A DNA stretch of 64,000 nt from Micromonospora sp. HM5-17. Its GTDB lineage: Bacteria > Actinomycetota > Actinomycetes > Mycobacteriales > Micromonosporaceae. Every line of letters starts with the position of its first letter. The stretch's first letter is position 1. The DNA lies in assembly GCF_003762835.1 (NCBI RefSeq), contig NZ_RJWA01000001.1, forward strand, positions 558,001 through 622,000, given 5' to 3'. Below are positions 52,635-62,548 of this stretch, piece after piece. Made by a program: the position numbers and the translations under genes. A model generated the notes under the pieces. It was not told where the DNA came from and did no database searches. It saw only the letters and a program-made list of their open reading frames with translations.

Positions 52635-53231
52635 CCCTTCGCCGGACGTCGTGATGGTTGCACCCGGCCGGGCGAGGTGATCCTCCCCACCAGCAGGCCC
52701 GGACCTCCGTCTCGGCCGCCCCTGCGGCCGAGACGGATCGGGCGCGGGAGGTGGGCGTCCGGCTGAGCCGCCCGGCCGCACCACCCGAGCCCGACCCGCG
52801 CCGCGGGCCGTGGATTCCCGGCCGGCGGCGCGGGTGTCGCGGGCGGGAATCGGCGTGCGTCCCCGGGAGCCTCCCGGCGCCAGCGGGTGGCGCGTGCCGG
52901 CGCGGCGCCACCCGGCGTCCGCGGTCCGGGTGGCGCCGGCTCGGGTCGCCGGGCCCGCGTGCCGACGTCTCGCCCCGGTTCCAATCCCGCAGCTGCGTTC
53001 GCCTCGTCGGCCGCCGGTCGGGTTGACAATACTCTGACGATTTTCTGCGCATGGTTTTGCGGTCGCCCGCTTGCGGGTGACACCGGCATGTCACAGGATC
53101 AGACCAGAATCAATCATTTGCATCTTCCTGTTCCGCACCGACGGTGGTGCGCGCGAAATCGCGACCTCACCTGCCTCCGACACATGTCAAAAGACTGCAC
53201 ATTGGACGACCAGGCGAGCCGGGAGAAGCTC
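52635..53231. promoter_or_regulatory. Promoter region of the polyketide operon
   Basis: Between the regulator and the first oxygenase gene. TTGACA (53023-53028) is a good -35-like box, without a clear -10 at 17 bp. GTGACA (53077-53082) and TGTCAC (53089-53094) form a perfect inverted repeat with a 6-nt centre, a candidate activator site. The left 350 nt are GC-rich and non-coding by composition. The frame of the oxygenase remains open upstream to 52887 but without coding character. Confidence 0.55.
52707..52736 (+). terminator. Perfect 13-bp hairpin after the response regulator
   Basis: CCGTCTCGGCCGC (52707-52719) and GCGGCCGAGACGG (52724-52736) pair completely across a CCCT loop. There is no U-tract, but in actinobacteria such hairpins terminate transcription. 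Confidence 0.7.
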
Positions 53232-54695
53232 ATGGATGCTTCTGTCATCATTGTTGGTGCGGGACCGACCGGACTAATGCTGGCCGGCGAACTTCGGCTG
53301 GCCGGAGTCGACGTCACCGTCCTGGAGCGCCTGCCCCGGCGTACCGGTGAATCGCGCGGAATCGGTTTCACCGTCCGGACCATGGAGGTCTTTGACCAGC
53401 GCGACCTGCTGCGCCGGTTCGGCGCCTTTCAGACCACCACGCTCGCCCACTTCGGCGGACTTCCGCTTGACCTCGCCGTCCTTGGGACGAGACACCACGC
53501 CGCCCGGACGGTGCCCCAGTCCGAGACCGAGCGGGTGCTGGAGAACTGGGCGACGGAACTCGGCGCGGACATCCGGCGCGGACACGAGGTCATTGGGCTG
53601 ACCGACAGCGGCACCGAGGTTTCGGTGCGGGTCCGCAACGCCGACGGCGAGCACACCCTGCGTGCCCGCTACCTGGTTGGCTGCGACGGCGGCCGGAGCA
53701 CCGTCCGGCGTGCCGCCGGCTTCGACTTTCCCGGCACCGCGGCCACCACCGAGCTGTTCCTGGCCGACCTGCGCGGCGTCGAGCTCGAACCGCGCATGAT
53801 CGGTCAGCAGGTGGCCGGCGGCATGGTGATGGTCGCCCGGCTGCCGGACGGCACCCACCGCATCATCGTCGGCGAGCGCGGCGCTCCACCGCAGCGGCGG
53901 AACAGCCCGCCTCGTTTCGAGGAGGTCGCGGACGCCTGGAAGCGCCTCACCGGGGAGGACATCTCGCACGCCGAGCCGGTCTGGGTGAGCGCCTTCGGCG
54001 ACGCCGCCCACCTGGTTACCGAGTACCGGCGGGGCCAAGTGCTGCTCGCTGGCGACGCCGCCCACGTCCACCTGCCGGCCGGTGGACAGGGAATGAACAC
54101 CGGCATCCAGGACGCGGTGAATCTGGGCTGGAAGCTGGCCGCCGTCATCGGCGGCGCGCCGGAGTCGCTGCTCGACACGTACCACACCGAGCGGCACGAG
54201 GTGGGCCGGCAGTTGCTGATCAACGCCCAGGCCCAGGGCCAGCTCATTCTCGGCGGCAGCGAGGTGCAGCCGCTGCGTGACGTCCTGTCTGAGCTGATCG
54301 GGTACGAGGAGGTGGCCCGGCACCTGGCCGCGAAGGTCAGCGGCCTGGACATCCGGTACGACGTCGGGCGCGGCCACCCGCTGCTCGGCGCGCGCATGCC
54401 GCACCTGGAGCTCCGGGTCGGCACCCGCGAGACCAGCACCACCCGGCTGCTGCGGGCAGGCCGCGGAGTGCTGCTCGACCTGGCAGACAACGACCGGGTG
54501 CGGACCCGGGCGCGGCCCTGGCGGCACCGGGTCGACATCGTCACCGCGGTCGCCCCGGAGCTGCCGTCGGACAGCCCGCTTGCCGGGATCACCGCGGTGC
54601 TGCTGCGACCAGACGGCCACGTCGCGTGGCTGGCACCCGGCAGCCACCACGACCTGCCCATGGCCCTGAACCGCTGGTTCGGGCCTGCCCGCTGA
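53232..54695 (+). CDS. FAD-dependent aromatic hydroxylase (UrdE/PgaE/LanE type)
   Basis: A 487-residue class A flavin monooxygenase. FAD motif GAGPTG is at 9-14, the central YLVGCDGGRSTVRR motif near residue 150, and GDAAHVHLPAGGQGMNTGIQ near 275-294. Gene position before the cyclase and KS genes equals urdE/lanE/pgaE, whose product C12-hydroxylates the angucyclinone. A thioredoxin-like C-terminal domain is also indicated by GRGVLLDLADN. ATG 53232 follows GGGAGAAG. The operon promoter region lies directly upstream. Confidence 0.9.
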   Translation: MDASVIIVGAGPTGLMLAGELRLAGVDVTVLERLPRRTGESRGIGFTVRTMEVFDQRDLLRRFGAFQTTTLAHFGGLPLDLAVLGTRHHAARTVPQSETERVLENWATELGADIRRGHEVIGLTDSGTEVSVRVRNADGEHTLRARYLVGCDGGRSTVRRAAGFDFPGTAATTELFLADLRGVELEPRMIGQQVAGGMVMVARLPDGTHRIIVGERGAPPQRRNSPPRFEEVADAWKRLTGEDISHAEPVWVSAFGDAAHLVTEYRRGQVLLAGDAAHVHLPAGGQGMNTGIQDAVNLGWKLAAVIGGAPESLLDTYHTERHEVGRQLLINAQAQGQLILGGSEVQPLRDVLSELIGYEEVARHLAAKVSGLDIRYDVGRGHPLLGARMPHLELRVGTRETSTTRLLRAGRGVLLDLADNDRVRTRARPWRHRVDIVTAVAPELPSDSPLAGITAVLLRPDGHVAWLAPGSHHDLPMALNRWFGPAR

Positions 54696-54714
54696 CGTCT
54701 TGCGAGAGGACACC

Positions 54715-55041
54715 ATGCACAGCACGTTGATCGTGGCGAGGATGGCGCCGGAGTCGGCAGAGGAGGTCGCCCGGATCTTCGCCGGGTTCGACGAGACCCC
54801 CACGCCGCACCTCATGGGAACCCGGCGGCGGCAGCTCTTCAGCTACCGTGGCCTCTACTTCCACCTGCAGGACTTCGACGACGACACCGGCCGCGAACGG
54901 ATCGAGGAGGCGAAGACCCAGCCCGCCTTCATCCAGGTGAGCGCCGACCTCAAGCCGTACATCACCGCGTACGACCCGGCCACCTGGCGCTCGCCGGCCG
55001 ACGCCATGGCGCGGCGGTTCTACCACTGGAGCGCATCGTGA
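54715..55041 (+). CDS. Polyketide cyclase, TcmI/UrdF type
   Basis: A 108-residue small ferredoxin-fold cyclase of the SRPBCC-unrelated TcmI family. [20 protein letters not shown], the central [12 protein letters not shown] and the C-terminal [15 protein letters not shown] are family-typical. It closes the final ring of the decaketide (UrdF/LanF role). ATG 54715 follows GAGAGGA. Its stop overlaps the KS-alpha GTG (GTGA), coupling it to the minimal PKS. Confidence 0.88.
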   Translation: MHSTLIVARMAPESAEEVARIFAGFDETPTPHLMGTRRRQLFSYRGLYFHLQDFDDDTGRERIEEAKTQPAFIQVSADLKPYITAYDPATWRSPADAMARRFYHWSAS

Positions 55042-56318
55042 CCGCGGCCGGTGACCGTCGGGTCGTGATCACGGGCATCGGCGTCATCGCGCCGGGCGGG
55101 GTGGGGGTGAAGGACTTCTGGCAGCTCCTCACCGATGGGCGGACCGCGACCCGGCGGATCTCGTTCTTCGACCCGTCGCCGTTCCGCTCGCAGGTGGCGG
55201 CCGAGGTCGACTTCGATCCCGAGCTGCACGGACTGCGCCCGCAGGAGATCCGCCGGATGGATCGGGCGGCACAGTTCGCGGTGGTGACCGCCCGACAGGC
55301 GGTGCGCGACAGTGGGCTCGAGTTCGACGCCCTCGATCCGCTGCGCACCGGCGTGACCATCGGCAGTGCGGTCGGCGCCACGATGGGGCTGGACCAGGAG
55401 TACCGCACGGTCAGCGACGGCGGCCGGCTCGATCTCGTCGACCACCGGTACGCGGTGCCGCACCTCTACAACTACCTGGTGCCCAGCTCGTTCGCGGCCG
55501 AGGTGGCCTGGGCGGTGGGGGCCGAGGGGCCGGTCAGCGTGGTGTCGACCGGCTGCACCTCCGGGCTCGACGCGGTCGGGTACGCGGCCGAGGTGATCCG
55601 GGAGGGCACGGCCGACGTGATGGTGGCGGGGGCGACCGACGCTCCCATCTCTCCGATCACGGTCGCCTGCTTCGACGCGATCAAGGCGACCACACCGCGC
55701 AACGACGATCCCGAGCACGCCTCCCGGCCCTTCGACGCCAGCCGCAACGGGTTCGTCCTCGGCGAGGGGGCCGCGGTCTTCGTGCTCGAGGAGTTGAGCG
55801 TGGCCCGGGCCCGGGGAGCGACGATCTACGCCGAGGTGGCGGGGTACGCCACCCGCTCGAACGCGTTCCACATGACCGGGCTGCGTCCGGACGGCCGGGA
55901 GATGGCCGAGGCGATCCGGGTCGCGCTGGCCGAGGCCAGGCTCGATCCGGAGGACATCGACTACGTCAACGCGCACGGCTCCGGCACCAAGCAGAACGAC
56001 CGGCACGAGACCGCCGCGTTCAAGCGCAGCCTCGGCGAGCACGCGTGGCGGGTGCCGGTCAGCTCGATCAAGTCGATGATCGGTCACTCGCTCGGCGCCA
56101 TCGGATCGATCGAGATCGCCGCCTCCGTACTGGCGATGACGCACCACGTCGTGCCGCCCACCGCCAACCTGCACAATCCGGACCCCGAGTGTGACCTCGA
56201 CTATGTGCCGCTGGTGGCCCGTGACTGGCGGACCGACGCGGTCCTGTCGGTGGGCAGCGGGTTCGGTGGATTCCAGAGCGCGATGGTGCTCGCCCGACCG
56301 GACCGGGATCGGCGATGA
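55038..56318 (+). CDS. Type II PKS ketosynthase alpha subunit (KS-alpha)
   Basis: A 426-residue condensing enzyme that extends malonyl units on the ACP. The catalytic Cys173 is in [12 protein letters not shown]; the active-site histidines are His313 (NAHGSGT) and His350 (SMIGHSLGA), and Lys345 is conserved. It pairs with the KS-beta gene, with which it overlaps by 4 nt (ATGA). Start GTG 55038 overlaps the cyclase stop. Order cyclase-KS-alpha-KS-beta-ACP is that of angucycline clusters. Confidence 0.96.
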   Translation: MTAAGDRRVVITGIGVIAPGGVGVKDFWQLLTDGRTATRRISFFDPSPFRSQVAAEVDFDPELHGLRPQEIRRMDRAAQFAVVTARQAVRDSGLEFDALDPLRTGVTIGSAVGATMGLDQEYRTVSDGGRLDLVDHRYAVPHLYNYLVPSSFAAEVAWAVGAEGPVSVVSTGCTSGLDAVGYAAEVIREGTADVMVAGATDAPISPITVACFDAIKATTPRNDDPEHASRPFDASRNGFVLGEGAAVFVLEELSVARARGATIYAEVAGYATRSNAFHMTGLRPDGREMAEAIRVALAEARLDPEDIDYVNAHGSGTKQNDRHETAAFKRSLGEHAWRVPVSSIKSMIGHSLGAIGSIEIAASVLAMTHHVVPPTANLHNPDPECDLDYVPLVARDWRTDAVLSVGSGFGGFQSAMVLARPDRDRR

Positions 56319-57532
56319 CCGCACGGGCCGTCGTCACCGGGCTCGGCATCGTCGCGTCCAACGGCATCGGGCGCGACGCGTACTGGGCCGCGACGCTCGC
56401 CGGCCGCAGCGGCATCGGCCGGATCACCCGCTTCGACCCCACGCCGTACCCGGCCCGGCTCGCCGGTGAGGTGTCCGGGTTCGCGGCCGAGGAGCTCCTG
56501 CCGAGCCGGCTGCTGCCCCAGACCGACCGGATGACCCGGTTCGCGCTGGTCGGCGCGGACTGGGCGTTCGCCGACGCCGGGATACGGCCACAGGAGCTGC
56601 CCGAGTTCGACATGGGAGTGGCCACGGCGAGTCACGCCGGAGGGTTCGAGTTCGGCCAGAACGAGCTGAAGGCACTGTGGAGCAGAGGTGGCCAGTACGT
56701 CAGCGCCTACCAGTCCTTCGCCTGGTTCTACGCGGTCAACAGCGGCCAGATCTCCATCCGGAACGGAATGCGGGGCCCGAGCAGCGTGGTGGTCAGCGAC
56801 CAGGCGGGTGGGTTGGACGCGGTCGCCCAGGCCCGCCGGCAGATCCGCAAGGGCATCCCGCTGATGGTCGCCGGGGCGATGGATTCCTCGATCTGCCCCT
56901 GGGGCTGGGTGGCGCAAATCGCGTGCGGCCGGATCAGCGTCAGCGAGGCGCCCGACCGGGCGTACCTGCCGTTCGATGCCGAGGCCTGCGGATACGTCCC
57001 GGGCGAGGGCGGCGCCCTGCTGATCATCGAGGAGGCCGACCACGCCCGGCGGCGCGAGGCACCCCAGGTGTACGGCGAGATCGCCGGGTACGCCGCGACG
57101 TTCGACCCGCGGCCCGGCAGCGGCCGGGACAGCGGCCTGCGCCGGGCCATCGAGCAGGCGCTGCGGGACGCGGAGATCCCACCGGACGGAATCGACGTGG
57201 TCTTCGCCGACGCTGCGGCGACACCGGAACTTGATCAGGTCGAGGCGACCGCGATCACCGGCGTCTTCGGGCCCGGCGGGGTTCCGGTGACCGCACCCAA
57301 GACGATGACGGGTCGGCTGTACTCCGGTGCCGCCCCGCTGGACCTGGCCGCGGCGTTGCTGAGCATCCGGGACGGGATCATCCCGCCGACCACGCACGTC
57401 CGGCTCGCCGACCGGTACGAGATCGACCTGGTACGGAACGCGCCACGCACCGCCCCGGTGCGGGCGGCACTGGTGCTGGCCCGCGGCTACGGCGGATTCA
57501 ACTCGGCGATGGTGGTGCGCGCCCCGACCTGA
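56315..57532 (+). CDS. Type II PKS chain-length factor (KS-beta)
   Basis: A 405-residue KS-like subunit lacking the nucleophile. Gln163 in [13 protein letters not shown] replaces the Cys, the hallmark of chain-length factors, which decarboxylate malonyl-ACP and set chain length. A decaketide (C20) is expected from the surrounding angucycline genes. The start ATG overlaps the KS-alpha stop, giving equimolar translation. The 57 nt after the stop separate it from the ACP gene. Confidence 0.95.
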   Translation: MTARAVVTGLGIVASNGIGRDAYWAATLAGRSGIGRITRFDPTPYPARLAGEVSGFAAEELLPSRLLPQTDRMTRFALVGADWAFADAGIRPQELPEFDMGVATASHAGGFEFGQNELKALWSRGGQYVSAYQSFAWFYAVNSGQISIRNGMRGPSSVVVSDQAGGLDAVAQARRQIRKGIPLMVAGAMDSSICPWGWVAQIACGRISVSEAPDRAYLPFDAEACGYVPGEGGALLIIEEADHARRREAPQVYGEIAGYAATFDPRPGSGRDSGLRRAIEQALRDAEIPPDGIDVVFADAAATPELDQVEATAITGVFGPGGVPVTAPKTMTGRLYSGAAPLDLAAALLSIRDGIIPPTTHVRLADRYEIDLVRNAPRTAPVRAALVLARGYGGFNSAMVVRAPT

Positions 57533-57589
57533 ACCCCGCGCCGGCACACACCACCCCCTGACGGAGCCTGACAGAAAGGAAGGACGGAG

Positions 57590-57865
57590 ATGAGCACGGC
57601 CCAGACGGGCTCGTTCACCGACGACGATCTCAGGCGCATCCTGCGCGAGGGCGCCGGCTCCGACGAGAGCGTCGACCTCGACGGCGACATCCTCGACAGC
57701 ACGTTCGAGGAACTGGGCTACGACTCGCTGGCACTGCTGGAGACCGGCAGCCGGATCGAACGCGAGTACCAGATCACGCTCGAAGACGACGCCGTCTCCG
57801 GCGTCCGCACTCCCCGCGAACTGATCGACCTGGTGCAGCAGCGGCTCGCGGCCCGGCCGAGCTGA
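57590..57865 (+). CDS. Type II PKS acyl carrier protein
   Basis: A 91-residue ACP. The phosphopantetheine site is Ser46 in ELGYDSLALLE. Acidic helices on either side are typical. The start ATG 57590 is preceded by GAAAGGAAGGACGGAG. It carries the growing poly-beta-ketone for KS, ketoreductase and cyclases. A phosphopantetheinyl transferase is not seen in the window. Confidence 0.95.
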   Translation: MSTAQTGSFTDDDLRRILREGAGSDESVDLDGDILDSTFEELGYDSLALLETGSRIEREYQITLEDDAVSGVRTPRELIDLVQQRLAARPS

Positions 57866-57919
57866 GGGGTGCCGGCGGAGTCACCGGCCGAACCACCGGA
57901 ACGAGACACGAGGAGTGAG

Positions 57920-58705
57920 ATGACCACAGAACCGTCGAGGGTCGCGCTGGTCACCGGCGCCACCAGTGGGATCGGACTGGCCGTGACGCGGCAGCTCGCC
58001 GCGGCCGGGCACCGGGTGTTCATCTGCGCCCGGACCGCCGAGCGGGTGGCCGGCACGGTGAAGGATCTGCAGGGCGAGGGGTACGACGTCGACGGCGTTC
58101 CCGGGGACGTCAGCTCCCCGGAGGACGTCCGCGCCGTGGTACGGGCCGCGGTGGACCGGTACGGACCGATCGACATCCTCGTCAACAACGCCGGCCGCAG
58201 CGGCGGCGGAGTGACCGCGGAGATCACCGACGAACTCTGGTTCGACGTGATCAACACGAATCTGAACAGTGTCTTCCTGGTGACCCGCGAGGTCCTCACC
58301 GCCGGGGGAATGCGGGCCAAGCGGTGGGGTCGAATCATCAACATCGCCTCTACCGCCGGCAAGCAGGGCGTCGTCTTGGGTGCACCGTACTCGGCCTCCA
58401 AGCACGGGGTGGTCGGCTTCACCAAGGCGCTCGGCAACGAACTGGCGCCGACCGGCATCACCGTCAACGCGGTCTGCCCCGGGTACGTCGAGACACCGAT
58501 GGCGCAGCGGGTCCGGCAGGGGTACGCCGCGGCGTACGGCACCTCCGAGGAGGAGATTCTGCGTCGCTTCACAGCCAAGATCCCGCTTGGCCGTTACGCG
58601 ACGCCGGAGGAGGTCGCCGGTCTGGTCGGCTATCTCGCCTCGGACACCGCGGCGTCGATCACCTCGCAGGCGCTCAACGTCTGCGGCGGCCTCGGCAACT
58701 TCTGA
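57920..58705 (+). CDS. C9 polyketide ketoreductase
   Basis: A 261-residue SDR. The NADPH motif is TGATSGIG (12-19), and the catalytic tetrad is Asn114, Ser144, Tyr157 and Lys161 (PYSASKHG). It matches actIII/urdD-type ketoreductases, which reduce the C9 carbonyl of the nascent chain before first-ring cyclisation. ATG 57920 follows GAGGAG. Position after the ACP equals urdD. Confidence 0.94.
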   Translation: MTTEPSRVALVTGATSGIGLAVTRQLAAAGHRVFICARTAERVAGTVKDLQGEGYDVDGVPGDVSSPEDVRAVVRAAVDRYGPIDILVNNAGRSGGGVTAEITDELWFDVINTNLNSVFLVTREVLTAGGMRAKRWGRIINIASTAGKQGVVLGAPYSASKHGVVGFTKALGNELAPTGITVNAVCPGYVETPMAQRVRQGYAAAYGTSEEEILRRFTAKIPLGRYATPEEVAGLVGYLASDTAASITSQALNVCGGLGNF

Positions 58706-58793
58706 CTGCGCCTTCGAACCGGAACACCGACCGTCCGAGCCGGCCCACCCGCCACCCACGTGTCCGCCCTGGCCGGCGACGAGAGGAGAGAGC

Positions 58794-59741
58794 ATGACCC
58801 AGCACGAGCCGCGTGAGGTGGAGCACACCATCACCGTGCACGCCCCCGGCACCGAGGTCTACCGGCTGCTGGCCGAGGTGGAGAACTGGCCACGGCTCTT
58901 CCCACCCTCGGTGTACGTCGACTACCTGGAGCGGAACGGGAACGAGGAACGGATCAGGATCTGGGCCACCGCCAACGGCGACGTCAAGAGCTGGGCCTCG
59001 CGCCGGCGGCTTGACCCGGAGGCGCTGCGCATCGAGTTCCGGCAGGAGGTCTCCGCGCCTCCGGTGGCGGAGATGAGCGGTACCTGGATCATCGAGCCAC
59101 AGGGTCCCGACGAGACCCTGCTGCGCCTGCTGCACCGGTACCGGGCCGTCGGCGACGACCCGGACGGACTGGCCTGGATCGAGCAGGCGGTCGACAGCAA
59201 CAGCCGCGCCGAGCTGGGCGCGCTGAAGACCAACCTGGAACTCGCCGCCGGCGCAGAGGAGCGGCTCCTCTCGTTCACCGACAGCATCCGGGTCAACGGT
59301 GCCGCCAAGGACGTCTACGACTTCGTCAACGAGGCCCAGCTGTGGGCGGAACGGTTGCCCCACGTCGCCCGGGTCCGTCTCACCGAGACCACCCCGGGCC
59401 TGCAGGTGCTCAACATGGACACCCGCACCCGCGACGGGGCAACGCACACCACCGAGTCGATCCGGGTCTGCTTCCCGCACCGGCGGATCGCGTACAAGCA
59501 GACCACGCTTCCGGCCCTGATGACCCTGCACACCGGGTACTGGGAGTTCACCGAGGACGACCAGGGCTGGACCACAGCCACCTCGCAGCACACAGTGATG
59601 ATCGACAGCGAGAAGATCACCCAGGTGCTCGGGCCGGGGGCCGGGGTGACCGAGGCCCGGTCGTTCATTCGGGAGGCCCTCGGCAACAACAGCCGCGCGA
59701 CGCTCCGGCACGCCAAGGAGTACGCGGAAGCGAGGCGCTGA
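58794..59741 (+). CDS. Didomain aromatase/cyclase (UrdL type)
   Basis: A 315-residue protein with two START/Bet v1-like (SRPBCC) halves. The first has EVENWPRLFPPSVYVDYLER (about 27-46), the second repeats the fold after FTDSIRVNGAAKDVYDF (about 161-177). Such didomain enzymes aromatise the first ring of reduced polyketides. A good GAGAGGAGAG ribosome site precedes ATG 58794; the frame is open far upstream over the ketoreductase gene but that is shadow. It ends 3 nt before the next gene's GTG. Confidence 0.93.
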   Translation: MTQHEPREVEHTITVHAPGTEVYRLLAEVENWPRLFPPSVYVDYLERNGNEERIRIWATANGDVKSWASRRRLDPEALRIEFRQEVSAPPVAEMSGTWIIEPQGPDETLLRLLHRYRAVGDDPDGLAWIEQAVDSNSRAELGALKTNLELAAGAEERLLSFTDSIRVNGAAKDVYDFVNEAQLWAERLPHVARVRLTETTPGLQVLNMDTRTRDGATHTTESIRVCFPHRRIAYKQTTLPALMTLHTGYWEFTEDDQGWTTATSQHTVMIDSEKITQVLGPGAGVTEARSFIREALGNNSRATLRHAKEYAEARR

Positions 59742-59744
59742 CCG

Positions 59745-61754
59745 GTGACCGGCCGCCTAGACACCGACGTGATCGTCGTCGGGGCGGGACCGGTCGGGCT
59801 CGTGCTCACCGGCGAACTGCGTCTCAACGGCGTTCGCGCCATCACGCTGGAACGGCTGCCCGAGCCGACCGGCGAGTCCCGGGCCTCGATCCTGCACGCC
59901 CGGACCATGAGCCTGTTCGCCGAACGGGGGGTGCTCGACTGGCTGGGCCCGGTTCCCGAGGGCGGACCCGGTCACTTCGGCGGCATCCGGCTGGACCTGG
60001 CCGCCGCTGCCCCCGGGCATCCCTTCGCCGGCCAGTGGGAGTGCCCGCAGGCCCGGCTGGAGGTGGTGCTCGGGGAGTGGGTCGCCGACCTGGGCGCCGA
60101 CGTCCGGCGTGGCCACCTGGTGACCGGACTGCGCCAGCACCCCGACCGGGTCGAGGTCGACGTACGCACGCCCGACGCCGACGGGATCCGCCGGCTGAGC
60201 GCGGCGTACGTGGTCGGCTGCGACGGCGAGGACAGCACGGTGCGCCGGTTGGCCGGCATCGACCTGGCCGGTGCCGGCGCCACCCGGCAGATGCTCCGAG
60301 CCGACGTGGTCGGGATCGACATCCCGAACCGGCGGCTGCAACGTCTGCCCAATGGTGTCGCCACCGCGTACCGCCGGGCCGACGGCACGACCCGGTTGAT
60401 GGTGCACCGGTATGGGCGGCCGCCCCGGACCGGGCAGCCAGCGCCCGACTTCGCCGAGGTGGTGGCGCTTTGGGCCGAGGTGACCGGCGAGGACATCGGC
60501 CACGGTGTGCCTCGCTGGGTCAACCGGTTCGACGATGCCTGCCTCCAGGCGACCCGGTACCGGATCGGGCGGGTCCTGCTCGCCGGCGACGCCGCACACG
60601 TGCAGATGCCGATCGGCGGGCAGGCGCTCAACCTCGGCATCCAGGACGCGATCGACCTCGGGAGCAAACTCGCCGCCCGGGTCACGGGTGCGGCCGACGA
60701 GGCCGTCCTCGACGCGTACCACGCTGGTCGGCACCCGGTCGGCGCACGCACCCTCACCAACATCAGGGCCCAGGCCCACCTGCTGTTCGGCGCCGACGTC
60801 GACGCGCTGCGTGCCACGTTCGCCGAGCTGCTCTCCATCGACGTGGTCCGGGACCACCTCGCCCGGATGATCAGCGGCCTCGACGTACCGGAGACGACCG
60901 TGACCGCCGGCGCCGGCGAGCCGGCGTCCCCGGCGACGCAGGGCCACCGAACCCGTTCCGCCGCACCCGACAGGAGCGCCAAAATGGAAAAACTCACCGG
61001 CAGGACAGCTTTGGTCACCGGCTCCAGCCGGGGCATCGGCCGGGCCACCGCGCAGCGGCTGGCCAGGGAGGGTGCCCTGGTCGCCGTGCACTACGCGACG
61101 AACGAGGAGGCGGCGCGGGAAACCGTCGAGCTGATCGAGAAGGATGGCGGTCGCGCCTTCCCGGTCCGCGCCGAGCTGGGCGTCCCCGGTGACGTACACG
61201 AACTCTTCCTCGGTCTGGAGCAGGGGCTGAAGGAACGCACCGGGGACACGACGCTCCACATCCTGGTCAACAACGCGGCGGAGACCTCGCCGACCGGCAT
61301 CCCGCCGGCTGACGTCACGCCGGAGCAGTTCGACCGGTACGTCGCGATCAACGCCAAGGCACCCTTCTTCATCGTCCAACGGGCACTGGACCTGATCCCC
61401 GAGGGCGGGCGCATCATCAACATCTCCTCCGGGCTCACCCGCTGCGCCAACCCCGATCAGGTGGTCTACGCGATGACCAAGGGGGCGATCGAACAGATCA
61501 CCCTGCACTTCGCCCGGTACCTCGGGCCGCGCGGGATCACCGTGAACACGGTGGCACCCGGCATCACCAACAACGGCAACCCGGTCTTCGACGTGCCGGA
61601 GATCGTGGTCGAAATGGCGCGGCTGTCGGCGTTCCGGCGTGTCGGCGAGGCCGCGGACGTCGCGGACGTGGTCGCCTTCCTCGCCAGCGACGACGCCCGC
61701 TGGATCACCGGGGCGTTCATCGACGCCAGCGGCGGCACCCTGCTCGGGCAGTGA
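59745..61754 (+). CDS. Fused FAD oxygenase-SDR reductase (UrdM/PgaM type)
   Basis: A 669-residue two-part protein. Residues 1-395 are a class A flavin oxygenase (GAGPVG near 13-18; YVVGCDGEDSTVRR; GDAAHVQMPIGGQALNLGIQ). Residues 414-669 are an SDR (TGSSRGIG; Tyr and Lys in YAMTK). The fusion is characteristic of urdM/pgaM in angucycline clusters. A ribosome site AGGAG and ATG at 60984, in frame, can produce the reductase alone. Together the parts tailor rings A/B after UrdE-type hydroxylation. The start is GTG 59745, 3 nt after the aromatase stop. Confidence 0.93.
   Translation: MTGRLDTDVIVVGAGPVGLVLTGELRLNGVRAITLERLPEPTGESRASILHARTMSLFAERGVLDWLGPVPEGGPGHFGGIRLDLAAAAPGHPFAGQWECPQARLEVVLGEWVADLGADVRRGHLVTGLRQHPDRVEVDVRTPDADGIRRLSAAYVVGCDGEDSTVRRLAGIDLAGAGATRQMLRADVVGIDIPNRRLQRLPNGVATAYRRADGTTRLMVHRYGRPPRTGQPAPDFAEVVALWAEVTGEDIGHGVPRWVNRFDDACLQATRYRIGRVLLAGDAAHVQMPIGGQALNLGIQDAIDLGSKLAARVTGAADEAVLDAYHAGRHPVGARTLTNIRAQAHLLFGADVDALRATFAELLSIDVVRDHLARMISGLDVPETTVTAGAGEPASPATQGHRTRSAAPDRSAKMEKLTGRTALVTGSSRGIGRATAQRLAREGALVAVHYATNEEAARETVELIEKDGGRAFPVRAELGVPGDVHELFLGLEQGLKERTGDTTLHILVNNAAETSPTGIPPADVTPEQFDRYVAINAKAPFFIVQRALDLIPEGGRIINISSGLTRCANPDQVVYAMTKGAIEQITLHFARYLGPRGITVNTVAPGITNNGNPVFDVPEIVVEMARLSAFRRVGEAADVADVVAFLASDDARWITGAFIDASGGTLLGQ
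60971..60986 (+). promoter_or_regulatory. Internal ribosome binding site and start inside the fused gene
   Basis: CAGGAG at 60971-60976 lies 7 nt before an in-frame ATG (60984-60986, Met414) at the start of the SDR part (MEKLTGRTALVTG). Initiation here would give a free 256-residue reductase in addition to the full-length protein, as reported for the PgaM homolog. Confidence 0.75.
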
Positions 61755-61783
61755 ACCGGGCACCGACTCGACGAGGAGACGGC

Positions 61784-62548
61784 ATGATCTCCGACAGTAC
61801 CCGCGTCGCCCTGGTGACCGGCGCCAACAGGGGCATCGGTCGGGCCATCGCGCGCGGGCTCGGCAAACGTGGTTGCCACGTCTACCTGGGAGCGCGTGAC
61901 GAGGGCCGGGGCCGCGCCGCCGAGCGCGAGCTGCGCGCCGAGGGCCTCGACGTCCACTTCATACGCCTCGACGTGACCGACGAGTTCTCGGTGACGCTCG
62001 CCGCGAAACGCATCGAGGAGGAGGTGGGGCGGCTCGACTCGCTGGTCAACAACGCCGGCATCGGCGGGCCGCCCCTGCCGCCCAGCCAGACCCCGATCGA
62101 GCAGGTGCGGCGCACGTTCGAAACGAACGTGTTCGGCGTGATCACCGTGACCAACACCATGATGCCGCTGCTGCGGCGCTCGGCTGCCGGCCGGATCGTG
62201 AACGTCAGCAGCCTGCTCGGGTCGCTGCGGCACGCCGCCGACCGGACCGATCCGACCGGGGTCTTCCCGCCCGGGGTGTTCCCGGCGGTCCTGGACTACA
62301 ACACGTCGAAGGCGGCGCTCAACGCGATCACCGTCACCTACGCGAACGAGCTGCGCGACACCGGAATCCTGGTCAACGCGGTCTCTCCGGGCTTCGTCGC
62401 CACCGACATCAACGACCACCGGGGCGTCCTCACCCCGGAACAGGGCGCCCGCATCCCGGTGCTGCTGGCGACCCTCGGCGACGACGGGCCCACGGCCGCC
62501 TTCCTCACCGAGGACGGAACGCCGACCGGGCGGCGGCTGGAGTGGTGA
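61784..62548 (+). CDS. Short-chain dehydrogenase/reductase of the cluster
   Basis: A 254-residue SDR. The cofactor motif is TGANRGIG (about 11-18), NNAG near 85-90, and Tyr/Lys in DYNTSKAAL. Unlike the ketoreductase it has the carbonyl-reductase-like tail with PVLLATLGDDGPTAAFLTED. Its position after the UrdM-type gene is that of lanV, a C6-ketoreductase, but sequence resemblance to carbonyl-reductase SDRs means I do not assign the position reduced. ATG 61784 follows GAGGAG. The stop overlaps the acyltransferase start. Confidence 0.83.
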   Translation: MISDSTRVALVTGANRGIGRAIARGLGKRGCHVYLGARDEGRGRAAERELRAEGLDVHFIRLDVTDEFSVTLAAKRIEEEVGRLDSLVNNAGIGGPPLPPSQTPIEQVRRTFETNVFGVITVTNTMMPLLRRSAAGRIVNVSSLLGSLRHAADRTDPTGVFPPGVFPAVLDYNTSKAALNAITVTYANELRDTGILVNAVSPGFVATDINDHRGVLTPEQGARIPVLLATLGDDGPTAAFLTEDGTPTGRRLEW

